A stretch of DNA of 64,000 bases, taken from the NCBI GenBank assembly GCA_001304875.1, contig BBZO01000001.1, forward strand, positions 169,628 to 233,627. The letters are read 5' to 3'. A program made the position numbers and the translations under genes. The notes beneath the pieces were generated by a model, which was not told the origin of the DNA, made no database searches, and saw only the letters and a list, made by a program, of their open reading frames with translations. Position 1 is the first letter of the stretch. Every line of letters begins with the position of its first letter. Shown here piece by piece: positions 12,401 to 22,694 of this stretch. The DNA is from Clostridia bacterium UC5.1-2E3. Its GTDB lineage: Bacteria; Bacillota; Clostridia; Lachnospirales; Lachnospiraceae.

Positions 12401-14066
12401 AACGGATCGACCAGCTGAATCAGACCGACATCGAGTACCATCTGCGGTCCGCCGTGGATTCTCTCGTGCCGGACGTTTTTGATAAGATCAATTTAGATGC
12501 GCCGCAGGAGGCGGCAGAGCCGGAGCGGAAGATCGCCGCCATAAGGCGGTGGGGCAGAACGGCATCCACGGCCGCGGCGGCGTGCCTTGTGGTGCTCGCG
12601 CTGGCCGGCGGAGCCCATGTATACAGCGCGAACCGGGTGGATTCCGTCATCGGCATCGACGTGAACCCCAGCATCGAGCTTTCCGTGAACCGGAGGAACC
12701 GGGTGCTGGAGGCGGAGGCGCTGAATGCGGACGCCGAGAACATTCTGGACGATATGGAGCTTGAGAATGTGGATCTCAACGTGGCGCTGAACGCCGTCAT
12801 CGGCTCCATGGTTCAGAAGGGATATTTAGACGACATGGACAATGCCATTCTGGTGACGGTGGCCAACGACGACGCGGAGAAGGCCGCAGACATCCGCGCC
12901 ATGGTGGTGGGGGACATTGAGACCTCCCTCCAGGAGAACCAGGTGGAGGCTGTGGTCTACAACCAGCGGGCCGTGACCACCGACGAGGTGCAGCAGATGG
13001 CGGATCAGTACGGCATTTCCTATGGAAAGGCCTACTTCCTGCAGGAACTCATCGACCAGAACGAGGCGCTGTCGGAGGCGGACATGGAGACGTTCGCGGC
13101 CATGACCATGGAGGAGATCGCGAGGGAGATCACCGAGAGCGCCTATGACCTGGGTGAGGATGTGGAGCCTGCGGTGGATGTGACGCTGCCCGCGAGGGAG
13201 AGCGAACCGCAGACCCGGCCCGATACGTCCGCGGGCGAGCCGGGGAGCGGAACCGGAGAGGCAGAAGACGCGGGTGAGAGCGCGGGCGACGGTCTGGAAC
13301 ACGCGGACGGCGCGGACGGTGCGGATGGAACCGGCGGGGACAGTACCGGCGGAAACGGACAGGATCCGGCGGCGCGAGCGCTTCCGGCTCCGGAAACGCA
13401 TCGGTTCCGGTGCTCCCCACGGTGACGGAGCCCAGCTCCTCCGAGGAGGAGACCCAGAGCTCCGCCGAGCTTGGCATCAAGATCGACTATGTGGACTACG
13501 ACGACGGCGTGCTGGATATCGTGTTTAAATCCCGGGTGAAGTGGAAGAATGCCACGATCTCGGTCTATGATGGAAACGGCGACAGCTACTCGGCCCGCAT
13601 TTTGGACACGGGTTCCACCTCCTGTTCGGTCCGGGTGAGCGGACTGCCGGGGGACGAGGAGTGCACGTTCGTCATCGGCGGCGTTGCCTTGAGAAACGGC
13701 GGCAGTTTCGGAACTGTGAAGGGATATTTCGATACGCCGTACATTTCCCCGGACGCCGGGGAAGAGAGTACCGCGGAGAGCACGGAGGCGGAGACAGGAG
13801 AGACTGCGCCTTCCGAAGAATCCGCCGGCTCCGCAGGGGAGAGCAGCCAGGAATCCAGTCCGGCGGCCGGTACCGGGAGCGATGAAAACGGCAGCGGCGA
13901 GAGCGGCGCAGAGAGCAGCCAGGAGACGGGCAGCGGCCGGGAGGACGGCGGCGCGGATGGAGGTGACAGCGGCGGTGAGCCTGCCAGCGAGCCCGCCGCC
14001 AGAGGGAATGAAACAGATGCGCCGGCCGGTGAGACACCGGACGGCGCCGGAAACTCCGACCTCTGA
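12397..14066 (+). CDS. RsgI-like transmembrane anti-sigma factor with long acidic Ser/Glu/Gly tail (one frameshift)
   Basis: Repaired length about 556 residues. A short cytoplasmic N-terminus is followed by one transmembrane helix (about 55-77) and then the RsgI middle domain, recognisable by SVIGIDVNPSIELSVNRRNRVLEAEALN. Next come an acidic linker, an Ig-like segment (IDYVDYDDGVLDIVFKSRVK to CTFVIGGVALRNGG) and a C-terminal Glu/Ser/Gly/Pro-rich tail of about 130 residues. One base is missing near 13370, joining GQDP to GGASASGSGNASVP. It most likely binds the sigma factor encoded directly upstream and releases it on an extracellular signal. In clostridia RsgI proteins often sense polysaccharide or envelope state. 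Confidence 0.8.
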
Positions 14067-14068
14067 GC

Positions 14069-14098
14069 CGGGGCTTCTGGTGCGGGGAAAACCCCGGT
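14069..14098 (+). terminator. Possible weak terminator after the anti-sigma gene
   Basis: CGGGG-AAAA-CCCCG hairpin within a larger CCGGGG/CCCCGG pair, followed by only a short TTT. A weak call. Confidence 0.35.
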
Positions 14099-14140
14099 TT
14101 GGGAGAATTTAAAAAAATTTCAAAAATTTGAAAAAAAGTA

Positions 14141-14169
14141 TTGACCAAATCCATACCCTGTTGTATAAT
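14141..14169 (+). promoter_or_regulatory. Sigma-A promoter of tRNA-Gln
   Basis: -35 TTGACC (14141-14146), 17-bp spacer, -10 TATAAT (14164-14169), 18 bases before the tRNA. Confidence 0.85.
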
Positions 14170-14186
14170 ACATCGTGTTGTGACAT

Positions 14187-14256
14187 TGGCTATCGCCAAA
14201 TGGTAAGGCAACGGACTCTGACTCCGTCATTTCAAGGTTCGAATCCTTGTAGCCCA
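14187..14256 (+). tRNA. tRNA-Gln (anticodon CTG), one base apparently missing in the acceptor stem
   Basis: The anticodon arm ACGGA-CTCTGAC-TCCGT shows anticodon CTG, and the T arm CAAGG-TTCGAAT-CCTTG is normal. The 3' strand TAGCCCA demands TGGGCTA at the 5' end, but the sequence reads TTGGCTA. Inserting one G into the GG at 14188-14189 restores seven perfect pairs. This supports a sequencing deletion in a non-coding gene. A strong promoter lies upstream and a terminator follows directly. Confidence 0.9.
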
Positions 14257-14260
14257 GCTT

Positions 14261-14304
14261 AAAAAACCGATAATTCTGCATCTCGCGGAAGTTATCGGTT
14301 TTTT
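14261..14304 (+). terminator. Terminator of tRNA-Gln
   Basis: 13-bp stem formed by 14261-14273 and 14292-14304, with the A-run pairing to the terminal T-run. It immediately follows the tRNA. Confidence 0.85.
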
Positions 14305-14392
14305 GCGCTTGTCTCCGGTTGCGCCCGGAGCCCGGCTGTGCTATACTTGCTCTGATATGATCTGATATCAGACTGAGAAAGAAGGCTTCTTC

Positions 14393-15106
14393 ATGTATAC
14401 ATTTACCAGCAGAGTGCGCTACAGCGAGACCGATGCATCCGGCCGCCTGTCCATCACGGGGATTATGAACTATCTCCAGGACTGTTCCACGTTTCACTCT
14501 GAGGACGTGGGGCTGGGGATCGGGTATCTGAACGCCCGGGACCGGGCCTGGTGGCTCCACTCCTGGCAGATCGTGGTGGACCGTTTTCCCGTGCTGGGGG
14601 AGGAGATCGTCATCGGCACCTGGCCCTACGGCTTCAAGGGAATTTACGGCTACCGCAATTTTACGATCCAGGACACGACGGGCGAATATCTGGTGCGGGC
14701 CGACTCCTGCTGGTTTTTCTACGACACGAAGAATCACCGCCCGGCCAGGGTGACGGAGGACGATATCCGGGGCTACGGCGCGGACGGCGCCCGGCTTGAG
14801 ATGAGCGGCGTGCCGGGAAAGATCGCGCTGCCGGAGGCGTTTGCCGAGGGGACGCCCATCCGGGTGGAGCGGCATCACCTGGACACAAACCTCCACGTGA
14901 ACAACGCGCAGTACGTGGAGCTGGCGAGAGAGTGCCTGCCGGAGCGCTTTAAGATCGGAGAGCTCCGTGTGGAGTACAAAACTGCGGCGGTATTAAACGA
15001 TATGATCTGCCCGGCGGTGGGGAAAATCCCGGAAGGGTATGTGGTCTCCCTGCGCGGCGCGGACGGAAAAATATTTGCAAACCTGTGGTTTGGCGGAGAG
15101 GAATAG
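14393..15106 (+). CDS. Acyl-ACP thioesterase
   Basis: 237 residues, intact. A double hot-dog fold protein of the acyl-ACP thioesterase family: the N-terminal half has RVRYSETDASGRLSITGIMNY, and the second half has the catalytic-type motif HHLDTNLHVNNAQYV (about residues 162-176). It hydrolyses acyl-ACP to free fatty acids, ending or adjusting chain length in fatty acid synthesis. The following cvfB-like gene starts four bases after its stop, so they are co-transcribed. The start at 14393 is the first Met matching the family N-terminus. Confidence 0.85.
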   Translation: MYTFTSRVRYSETDASGRLSITGIMNYLQDCSTFHSEDVGLGIGYLNARDRAWWLHSWQIVVDRFPVLGEEIVIGTWPYGFKGIYGYRNFTIQDTTGEYLVRADSCWFFYDTKNHRPARVTEDDIRGYGADGARLEMSGVPGKIALPEAFAEGTPIRVERHHLDTNLHVNNAQYVELARECLPERFKIGELRVEYKTAAVLNDMICPAVGKIPEGYVVSLRGADGKIFANLWFGGEE

Positions 15107-15110
15107 ATCG

Positions 15111-15944
15111 ATGATAGAACTGGGAAAGACGCAGGCCCTGCGGGTGCTGCGGATCAAGGATGTGGGCGTGTACCTGGGCGAGCCTGGAAATGAAAAGGTT
15201 TCCGTGCTGCTGCCGAAGCGCCAGGTTCCGGAGGGAACGAAGATCGGGAACATGCTGGACGTGTTTATTTACAGGGATTCCGAGGACAGGCTCATCGCCA
15301 CCCGGACGGCTCCGAAGCTGGAAGTGGGCCAGATGGCGGAGCTGGAGGTCCGCGAGGTGACGAAGATCGGGGCATTTTTAGACATCGGGCTGGAGCGTGA
15401 TGTCCTCCTTCCATACAAGGAGCAGACCTACCGGGTGAAGGCCGGCGACCGGTGCCTGGCGGCGCTCTACACGGACCGGAGCGCCAGACTGGCGGCCACC
15501 ATGAAGATTTACCCGTATCTGACCGCGGACTCCCCCTACCAAAAGGACGACCGGGTCACCGGTCGCGTCTATGAAAAGAGCGATAACTGGGGCCTGTTTG
15601 TGGCCGTTGACAACCAGTATATGGGACTCATCCCCACCAGGGAGCTGTTCGGCGACGTGCGCTTAGGCGACGTGGTGGAGGCCCGTGTGGCACGCGTGCA
15701 CGAGGACGGAAAGCTGGATTTAAGCCTTCGCGAGCGCAGGGAGAACCAGATGGACATCGACGCCCAGACCATTCTCACGGTTATCGACGAGTATGACGGC
15801 GTTCTGCCCTTCGGAGAGAAGGTGAGCCCGGAGATCATCAAGCGCGAATTTAACATGAGCAAGAACGCGTTCAAGCGCGCCCTGGGCCATCTTTTAAAGG
15901 CCGGGGCGGTTGAGATTACAGAGAAATATATTAAACGCAAATAA
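15111..15944 (+). CDS. CvfB-like S1 RNA-binding protein
   Basis: 277 residues, intact. Several S1-like OB segments are visible (GQMAELEVREVTKIGAFLDIG at about residues 72-92, and VTGRVYEKSDNWGLFVAVDN at about 150) and a C-terminal winged helix (IKREFNMSKNAFKRALGHLL). This is the domain order of CvfB/YitL, a conserved RNA-binding regulator of virulence and haemolysin in staphylococci. In gut clostridia its targets are unknown. It lies in an operon with the thioesterase upstream and ridA 14 bases downstream. Confidence 0.85.
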   Translation: MIELGKTQALRVLRIKDVGVYLGEPGNEKVSVLLPKRQVPEGTKIGNMLDVFIYRDSEDRLIATRTAPKLEVGQMAELEVREVTKIGAFLDIGLERDVLLPYKEQTYRVKAGDRCLAALYTDRSARLAATMKIYPYLTADSPYQKDDRVTGRVYEKSDNWGLFVAVDNQYMGLIPTRELFGDVRLGDVVEARVARVHEDGKLDLSLRERRENQMDIDAQTILTVIDEYDGVLPFGEKVSPEIIKREFNMSKNAFKRALGHLLKAGAVEITEKYIKRK

Positions 15945-15958
15945 GGAGGATACATCAA

Positions 15959-16332
15959 ATGAAGACGATTATCAGTACAAACAATGCACCGGCGGCCATC
16001 GGCCCCTATTCCCAGGCAGTGGAGGTGAACGGAATGGTTTACACTTCCGGCCAGATTCCCGTGAATCCGGCGACCGGGGAGATTCCCGAGGCATCGAGGC
16101 CCAGGCGAAGCAGGTGATGGAGAACGTGAAGAACCTTCTGGAGGCGGCGGGAACCGGCATGGCAAACGTCGTGAAGACCACGGTTTTCATCAAGAACATG
16201 GACGATTTTGGAAAAATCAACGAGATCTACAGCGGATATTTCGAGGGCGACTGCCCGGCGCGCTCCTGCGTGGAAGTGGCCCGTCTCCCGAAGGATGTGC
16301 TGATGGAAATGGAAGCCATTGCTATTAAATAG
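15959..16332 (+). CDS. ridA: RidA family enamine/imine deaminase (one frameshift)
   Basis: Repaired length about 124 residues. It clears reactive 2-aminoacrylate and related imines made by PLP enzymes. Family motifs are NAPAAIGPYSQAVEVNGMVY at the N-terminus, SGQIPVNPATGEI, and the C-terminal RSCVEVARLPKDVLMEMEAIA containing the substrate-binding Arg. One base is missing near 16092 (CCCGAGGC-ATCGAGGCC), joining GEIPEA to IEAQAKQVMENVKNLL. The ribosome site AAGGAGG is strong. Confidence 0.9.
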
Positions 16333-16339
16333 AATTTTT

Positions 16340-16371
16340 AAGCCTGGATGTGAAAAATCCGGGGCTTTTTC
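16340..16371 (+). terminator. Probable terminator after ridA
   Basis: AAGCC/GGCTT-type stem with a one-base bulge, followed by TTTTTC. The rest of the gap to 16627 shows an AT-rich leader with no confident promoter or gene. Confidence 0.5.
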
Positions 16372-16627
16372 TTGTGAAAACTTAACAAAGTTTTTTCGAG
16401 GCAAAAATAATTCAGACAAAATGGACAGGAAATCCGGGTGAATTTCAAAATTATTTTGACATATCGGGCATTTTTTGATTTGCGTATACAAAGTGAACAA
16501 AATAAACAGCGGATTTTGGTAAAATGAATCCATGGCTATTTGCAGGGGCCTCATGTATGATAAAGGCAGTTAAGAGACAGGCGGAGCGGATACAGGCCGC
16601 CGGCCCAGAATACCAGGAGGAACAAAT

Positions 16628-17740
16628 ATGGCAAGTTTATCGCTTAAGAATGTGACCAAGACATATCCCAACGGATTTGCAGCTGTAAAGGATTTTAACC
16701 TTGAGATTGAAGATAAAGAGTTCATCATTTTCGTTGGACCGTCCGGCTGCGGTAAGTCCACGACCCTGCGCATGATCGCGGGTCTGGAGGACATCAGCTC
16801 CGGCGAGCTCTACATCGATGACAAGCTGATGAACGACGTGGAGCCCAAGGACAGGGACATCGCGATGGTTTTCCAGAACTACGCGCTGTATCCCCACATG
16901 ACCGTGTATGACAACATGGCATTCGGACTGAAGCTCAGAAAGGTCCCGAAGGATGAGATCGACCGCCTGGTGCAGGAGGCCGCCAGAATCCTCGACCTGT
17001 CCCATCTGCTGGACAGAAAGCCGAAGGCACTCTCCGGCGGACAGAGACAGCGTGTGGCCATGGGCCGCGCCATCGTACGCCAGCCGAAGGTGTTCCTGAT
17101 GGATGAGCCGCTGTCCAACCTGGACGCAAAGCTGAGAGGCCAGATGCGTATTGAAATTTCCAAGCTTCACCAGAGACTGGGCACCACGATCATCTACGTG
17201 ACCCACGACCAGACCGAGGCCATGACGCTGGGAACCCGCATCGTCGTCATGAAGGACGGCGTGGTGCAGCAGGTGGATTCCCCGCAGAACCTCTATGACA
17301 AGCCGGCCAACAAGTTCGTTGCAGGCTTCATCGGCGCACCGCAGATGAACCTGATCGACGCAGCAGTGGCCAAATCCGGAAACGATATCACTCTGAGCTT
17401 CGGCGGCAACACCATCACGCTTCCGAAGGAAAAGGGCGAGGCGCTGGAGAAGGGCGGCTATGTGGGCAAGGAAGTGACCCTGGGCATCCGTCCCGAGGAT
17501 CTGCACGACGACGAGGCCTCCCTCGCAGCGGCGCAGGGCAGTGTGATTACCGCCACCGTCCGCGTATATGAGATGCTGGGCGCAGAGGTGTTCTTATACT
17601 TCGACGTGGAAGACACCAACTTTACCGCCCGCGTGAATCCCAAGACCACCGCGAGAACCGGCGACACTGTAAAATTCGCCATGGATTTAAGCAAGATCCA
17701 CATTTTCGATAAGGATACGGAGAATGTGATCGTCAACTAA
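16628..17740 (+). CDS. Sugar ABC transporter ATPase, MsmX/UgpC type
   Basis: 370 residues, intact. Walker A GPSGCGKST (about residues 38-46), signature LSGGQRQRVAMGRAIVRQPK, Walker B VFLMDEPLSNLDAKLR, and a C-terminal TOBE/MalK-type regulatory domain with LGIRPEDLHD. This family energises CUT1 carbohydrate importers. No permease or binding protein lies beside it, which is typical of MsmX-like shared ATPases that serve several sugar transporters encoded elsewhere. The ribosome site CCAGGAGG precedes the start. Confidence 0.9.
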   Translation: MASLSLKNVTKTYPNGFAAVKDFNLEIEDKEFIIFVGPSGCGKSTTLRMIAGLEDISSGELYIDDKLMNDVEPKDRDIAMVFQNYALYPHMTVYDNMAFGLKLRKVPKDEIDRLVQEAARILDLSHLLDRKPKALSGGQRQRVAMGRAIVRQPKVFLMDEPLSNLDAKLRGQMRIEISKLHQRLGTTIIYVTHDQTEAMTLGTRIVVMKDGVVQQVDSPQNLYDKPANKFVAGFIGAPQMNLIDAAVAKSGNDITLSFGGNTITLPKEKGEALEKGGYVGKEVTLGIRPEDLHDDEASLAAAQGSVITATVRVYEMLGAEVFLYFDVEDTNFTARVNPKTTARTGDTVKFAMDLSKIHIFDKDTENVIVN

Positions 17741-17778
17741 CTGCCGGCGTGCCGGAAATAGAAATCTGTCGTAAAGTG

Positions 17779-17817
17779 AAGGACGGCTGCTTCAGTCAGA
17801 AGCAGCCGTCCTTTTTT
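17779..17817 (+). terminator. Strong terminator after the sugar ATPase
   Basis: Perfect 15-bp stem (17779-17793 with 17799-17813), 5-nt loop, followed by TTTT. Confidence 0.95.
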
Positions 17818-17938
17818 GCTGGAGCCCCACCCTGTGATTGCGGGAAGAAAGAATGTATCAGGAAATCGGTGCATATAATAAAATTATTCGATAAACTAGA
17901 TGTTTGCCGGATATTTTTTGAATATTTAGATAAAGTTG

Positions 17939-17967
17939 TTGCAATGCCGAAAATTATATGATAATAT
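17939..17967 (+). promoter_or_regulatory. Probable promoter of the liv operon
   Basis: -35 TTGCAA (17939-17944), 17-bp spacer, -10 TAATAT (17962-17967), 66 bases before livK. The flanking 17818-18032 is AT-rich and holds no gene. Confidence 0.55.
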
Positions 17968-18032
17968 GAACTGCAAGAAAATAGGGTAATTTGATAGCCT
18001 TTTTCTAAAAAATCAACAAGGGAGGCAAAAAT

Positions 18033-19355
18033 ATGAAAGAAAAAAGCAATCCAAAAAGCATTGTGTCTGTTTACGGTTACAGCTATGACGGCGGCTCTGG
18101 CCGGCTGCAGCAGCCAGTCGTCGGCCCCGGCGGGTGATTCGGGCTCTGCGGCGGAACAGGCGGCCCCGGCGGAAGCTCCTGCCGCATCAGAAGGCGGGGA
18201 GATCACCATCGGAGCAGTCCTCCCGCTCACCGGTTCATCGACGGGAGAGTATCTGAAAGCGGCCATGGAGGTCGCGGAGGACATCATCAACAATTCCCAC
18301 GATCTCGATTGGGAGCTGGCGAAGAACGAGGGCATCCTGGGCGGCCAGAAAGTGAAGATCGTGTTTGCGGATCACGAGTCCAACGCGGATAAGGCGACGA
18401 CGGAGGCCAGCAAGCTTCTGGACGAGGGAGTGGCTGCGATTACCGGCGCCTACAACAGCGGATGTTCGGCGGCAGTGGCTAACGCGGCGCTGGAGTACAA
18501 CATTCCCATGATCTGCGGTTCCTCCAGCTCGGCGGCGCTGACTGACGGCACTACCTATGCCTTCGGATCCATATTCAACCGCGTGGCGGCCAACGACGCC
18601 CAGGAGTCGGATGAATTTTTCGAGTATCTTACATATTTAAACGAGGAGTATGACGCGGGAATCGAAAACGTGGCTATCGCCTGGATCAACAACTCCTACG
18701 GCATCCATGCCGACGAGATGTTCCAGAAATATGCCGCGGAGTACGGCTTTAACGTGGTAGCCAGCGAGTCCTATGACGCCTCCAGCACCTCCTTCGACAC
18801 GGAAGCAGCCAAGATCAAGGAGTCCGGCGCGGACGTGGTGTTCCAGGCCTCCTACATCGGCGATCTGACCTCCTTTGCGAAGGCCTACCAGTCCCTGGAT
18901 TTCAACCCCAAGGCGATCATCTGCTACTGCGGCGGATTCCAGGACGCTTCCTTCGCTGGCGTGGCCACCGATCTGGGCGTGAACTTCTACGCCGGCGGCC
19001 AGGCATGTACTGCACAGCTGGCCGACAAGCTGGAAGTCTTCTCCTACGTCAACGACTTATATAAGGCAAAGACCGGCCAGGACATCGACGGTCCGGCCCT
19101 TGAGGAGTTCGCCTCCATCATCGTCGCAGCCCAGGGCATCGAGCAGCGGGAAGCACCGATGCCGACGCCGTGATCGCGGCTTTAAAGGCCAACACCTTCG
19201 AGGCCCCGTATCTGATCACACAGGAGATCCACTTCGATGAGTTCGGACAGAACGACATCATGCCGGCGGTTGTGACACAGCTCATCGACGCGAAATATGA
19301 GGTCGTGTATCCGGTCAACGAGTACACCACCGCGGAGCCGCTTCTGAACGAATAA
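18033..19355 (+). CDS. livK: Branched-chain amino acid ABC transporter, substrate-binding lipoprotein (two frameshifts)
   Basis: Repaired length about 440 residues. The lipoprotein signal ends in the lipobox LAGC, then a low-complexity Ala/Pro/Ser linker, then the periplasmic-binding type I fold beginning ITIGAVLPLTGSSTGEYLKA. One extra A in the run near 18043 separates the ATG (after AAGGGAGG) from the signal peptide; one G is missing near 19155 (repair IEQAGSTDADAVIAALK). It captures leucine, isoleucine, valine or a related solute outside the membrane for LivHM. First gene of the livKHMGF operon. Confidence 0.9.
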
Positions 19356-19378
19356 ATTTTACATGACAGGAGGAGCTT

Positions 19379-20229
19379 ATGGGACAAATTATCATTAACG
19401 GCCTTATGAACGGCTTTGTCTATGCTCTGGTGGCTGTCGGACTGACCCTGACATGGGGCGTCATGGATATCGTAAACTTTGCCCACGGGGAAATGCTTCT
19501 CTGGGGGATGTACGCGGCGTTCTGGATCTGGTGCCTTGTGGGGCTCGACCCGGTGCTCTCGCTGCCGGTCGTGATGCTTTTAATCTTCGCGATGGGCGTG
19601 CTCCTTTATCTGCTGGTGATCCGGAGAGTCTTAAATGCTCCGCCGCTGACGGCGCTTTTAGCCACCTTCGGTCTCAGCATGGTTCTCAAGAATCTGACGC
19701 AGTTTTTCTGGACGGCCAACTATAAAAACATCACCAATCCGCTGGTGGGAAGCGCCAGCTTCAACATCGGAGGCATCTATATCCGCCACGACTACATACT
19801 GGCGGCGGCGGGTTCCCTGCTTCTCACGTTCGCGGTCATCTGGTTTATGAACCGGACGAAGACGGGGGTGGCCATCAAGGCCACCTCCATGAACAAGACG
19901 GCGGCCCAGCTTATGGGCATCAACACCAACCGCATTTTTGCGATCACATTCGGACTCTCGGGCGCCTGCGTCGGTGCAGCCGCGGCGCTGATGTCCACAT
20001 TCACCCCCATCTATCCGGAGGCCTGCGCACTCTACAGCACGCTTGCCTTCGTGATCGTGGCTCTGGGCGGCTTCGGCAACATCAAGGGAGCCTGTATGCC
20101 GGGCTTCTCATCGGCGTGGCCGAGGCGGTGGGCGGATATCTGATCGGCACCTCCTTCAAATACCTGGTGGTGTTTGTGATCTACCTGGTGGCGATCCAGA
20201 TCCGGCCGAAGGGGCTGTTCGGATGGTAA
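19379..20229 (+). CDS. livH: Branched-chain amino acid ABC permease LivH (one frameshift)
   Basis: Repaired length about 283 residues, eight hydrophobic segments. Motifs include NGLMNGFVYALVAVGLTLTWG, GVMDIVNFAHGEMLLWGMY and KATSMNKTAAQLMGINTNRI, the inner-membrane permease loop contacting the ATPases. One C is missing near 20094; repair gives GNIKGALYAGLLIGVAEAVGG and a normal end in RPKGLFGW. Its last codons overlap the start of livM. Confidence 0.9.
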
Positions 20230-21262
20230 TGCTTAAGAAACATGTATTTGCAATCGTACTCTTTGCTGCACTGGTGATCATACCGTTTACGATTGGAAAT
20301 AACACGGACGTACACAATGTAATCATTTATATGCTGATCTACGCCATGGTGGGCGAGGCCTGGAACCTGATCACCGGCTTTACGGGGCAGACCTCCTTCG
20401 GCCACGCGGCGTACTTCGGAATCGGCGCCTATACCTCCACGATTCTTCTGGAGAACTTCCACATCACGCCCTGGATCGGGATGCTGGTGGGAGGAGCGAT
20501 CGCGGCGCTTCTGGCGTTTGTCGTGAATTTCCAGATGTTCCGGCTGAAAGGACACTACTTCGCCATCGCCACGCTGTGTGTGGCGGAGATCCTCAGGGTT
20601 ATTTTCAGCAAATGGAAATATGTGGCGCAGGCGACGGCATCGCACTGACGCCGATCAACACGCTGGTTCCGGGAAGCCCGAAGAGCGCCTGGGGAAAGAT
20701 TGCCTGGCTGAGTCTGGACGTGCGGGACCGGATCCCGTTTCTTCTGACCACGCTGGCGGCGTTTGTTCTTATCTTCGTCCTCTGCCTGTGGCTGGAAAAT
20801 TCCAAGATGGGCTTTTACTGGAAGGCCATCCGGGAGAGCCACGAGGTGGCGGAGTCCGTGGGAATCAACCCGAGAAACTACAAGCTGGCGGCCATGTGCA
20901 TCAGCGCGTTTCTGGCGGCGGTGGGCGGAACCTTTTTCGCCCAGTTTTTCAAATACATCGATTCGGACACCGTGTTCCCCTTAAGCGTCTCCATGATCTT
21001 CGTGCTGGTGACGGTGCTTGGCGGAATCGGAAATGTCTACGGGCCCATCATCGGGTCGGCCATCTACTACTCGCTGGAGCTTCTGGTGAGGCGTCTGACC
21101 GGCGGCTCCGGGTCGGGCTTAAATCTGATCATATTTGGAATACTGATCGTCCTTGTCACCTGCTTCGAGCCGCAGGGAATCATCGGCGTGGTGAAGCGGA
21201 TCCAGGGACATTTCACAGACAGGAAGGAAAGAGGTGAGGGGACAGTTGAAACCCATACTTGA
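20229..21262 (+). CDS. livM: Branched-chain amino acid ABC permease LivM (one frameshift)
   Basis: Repaired length about 344 residues. LivM motifs: GEAWNLITGFTGQTSFGHAA, RLKGHYFAIATLCVAE, and KAIRESHEVAESVGINPRNY, the EAA-type loop. One G is missing near 20631 (repair KWKYVGAGDGIALTPINT). The ATG at 20229 overlaps the livH stop as TAATG; an in-frame ATG at 20223 is the alternative. It overlaps livG by up to 29 bases, as expected for a tightly coupled operon. Confidence 0.9.
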
Positions 21263-21984
21263 GGTCAGAGAGATCACAAAGAAATTCGGCAATCTGGTGG
21301 CCAACGAGAATGTCTCCTTCACCATCGGCGAGCGGGAGATCGTCAGTCTGATCGGTCCCAACGGAGCCGGAAAAACGACGCTGTTCAACAGCATTTCCGG
21401 TTTTTATCCTCCCACCTCCGGCTCCGTTTTTTCGAGGGAAAGGACATCACGGGCCTGCCCTCCTACGAGGTGTGCCGGCTGGGTCTCACCAGGACGTTTC
21501 AGATCGTCCAGACACTTAAGGAGATGACGGTGGAGGAAAATGTGATGACCGGCGCGTTCTTACACACCCGCAGCACGCGGGCGGCCCGGGCGGCGGCCAG
21601 GGAGATCCTGGAGCTGGTGGGCATGAGCGGGAAGCGGGATATCCTGGGCGGCAGCCTCACCATCGTGGACAAGAAGCGGCTGGAGATCGCGAGGGCGCTG
21701 GCCACGAAGCCGAAGCTTTTAATGTTAGACGAGTGTATGGCGGGGCTGAATCAGACGGAGATCAAGGATGTGATGAATCTCTGTCTGAAGCTGCGCGAAA
21801 ACGGGCTCTCCCTGCTGATCGTGGAGCACATCATGGAGCGATCATGCCGATCTCCGACCGGATCGTGGTGCTCAACGCGGGAAAGAAGATCGCCGAGGGA
21901 GTGCCGAAGGAAATTGCAGACAATGACGAAGTGATCAAAGCTTATTTGGGAGACAGATATCATGCTAAAAGTAGAAAATCTTAA
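21234..21984 (+). CDS. livG: Branched-chain amino acid ABC ATPase LivG (two frameshifts)
   Basis: Repaired length about 250 residues. Walker [10 protein letters not shown], the LivG insertion [20 protein letters not shown], a divergent signature region ([20 protein letters not shown] in place of the usual LSYGQQ), Walker [16 protein letters not shown], and switch His in IVEHIM. The signature departs from canonical LSGGQ yet aligns with [10 protein letters not shown]. Bases are missing near 21430 (a T) and 21838 (repair [18 protein letters not shown]). GTG 21234 has AGGAAGG six bases upstream; TTG 21246 is the alternative start. Confidence 0.88.
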
Positions 21985-22665
21985 ATTAGGGTACGACAAT
22001 GTCCCCGTCATATTCGACGTATCCCTGGAAGTGCATGAGAAAGAAGTCGTGTCCATTGTGGGCTCCAACGGAGCCGGCAAATCCACGATTCTCCGGGGGC
22101 TTTCCGGCGTCATAAAGCCGATGGCGGGGACGATCACATTCATGGGCGAGACCATCAACCATGTGCCGGCCCATCGCCTGGTGGAGATGGGAATGGCCCA
22201 CGTGCCAGAGGGGCGGCAGCTGTTCGGAAAGCTCTCCGTGCGGGAAAATCTGATGCTGGGCGCCTATGTGTTGAAGGATGAGAAGACAAAGAAAGACTGC
22301 TTAGAGCAGGTCTACGACCTCTTCCCCCGCCTCAAGGAGCGGGAGGACCAGGCGGCGGAGACCTTCAGCGGCGGCGAACAGCAGATGTTAGCCATCGCCA
22401 GAGGCTTATGAGCCGCCCGAAGCTTCTGATGATCGACGAGATGAGCCTGGGCCTGGCACCGGTTCTGGTGGATAAGGTGATGGACTCGCTGAAGGTGATC
22501 AACTCCATCGGGATCACGGTTCTTCTGGTGGAGCAGAAGATCCAGGAGGCCCTGGAGCTGGCCAACCGCGGGTACGTGCTGCAGAACGGGCGCATGGTGC
22601 TTGAAGGGAGCAGCGGGGAGCTGCTGGAGTCGGAGATTGTGAAGAAGGCGTATCTGGGGATGTAG
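21962..22665 (+). CDS. livF: Branched-chain amino acid ABC ATPase LivF (one frameshift)
   Basis: Repaired length about 234 residues. Walker [10 protein letters not shown], the LivF motif [20 protein letters not shown], signature [15 protein letters not shown], Walker [14 protein letters not shown], and [10 protein letters not shown]. One A is missing near 22405, where GGCTTATGAGC should read GGCTTAATGAGC, joining ARGL to MSRPKLLM. Overlaps livG by 23 bases. Last gene of the operon. Confidence 0.92.
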
Positions 22666-22694
22666 GATAAAAATAGGATTCGCGCAGGGCGGGG

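Noticed and set aside
16441..16540. A TTGACA ... TATACA promoter for the sugar ATPase
   Set aside because: The spacing is about 23 bases, too long for a sigma-A promoter; no better pair was found in the leader.
18033..22665. The liv operon as a degraded pseudogene cluster
   Set aside because: Every one of its seven breaks is a single base and each repair gives a normal family sequence with intact motifs; decay would not leave all other positions untouched.
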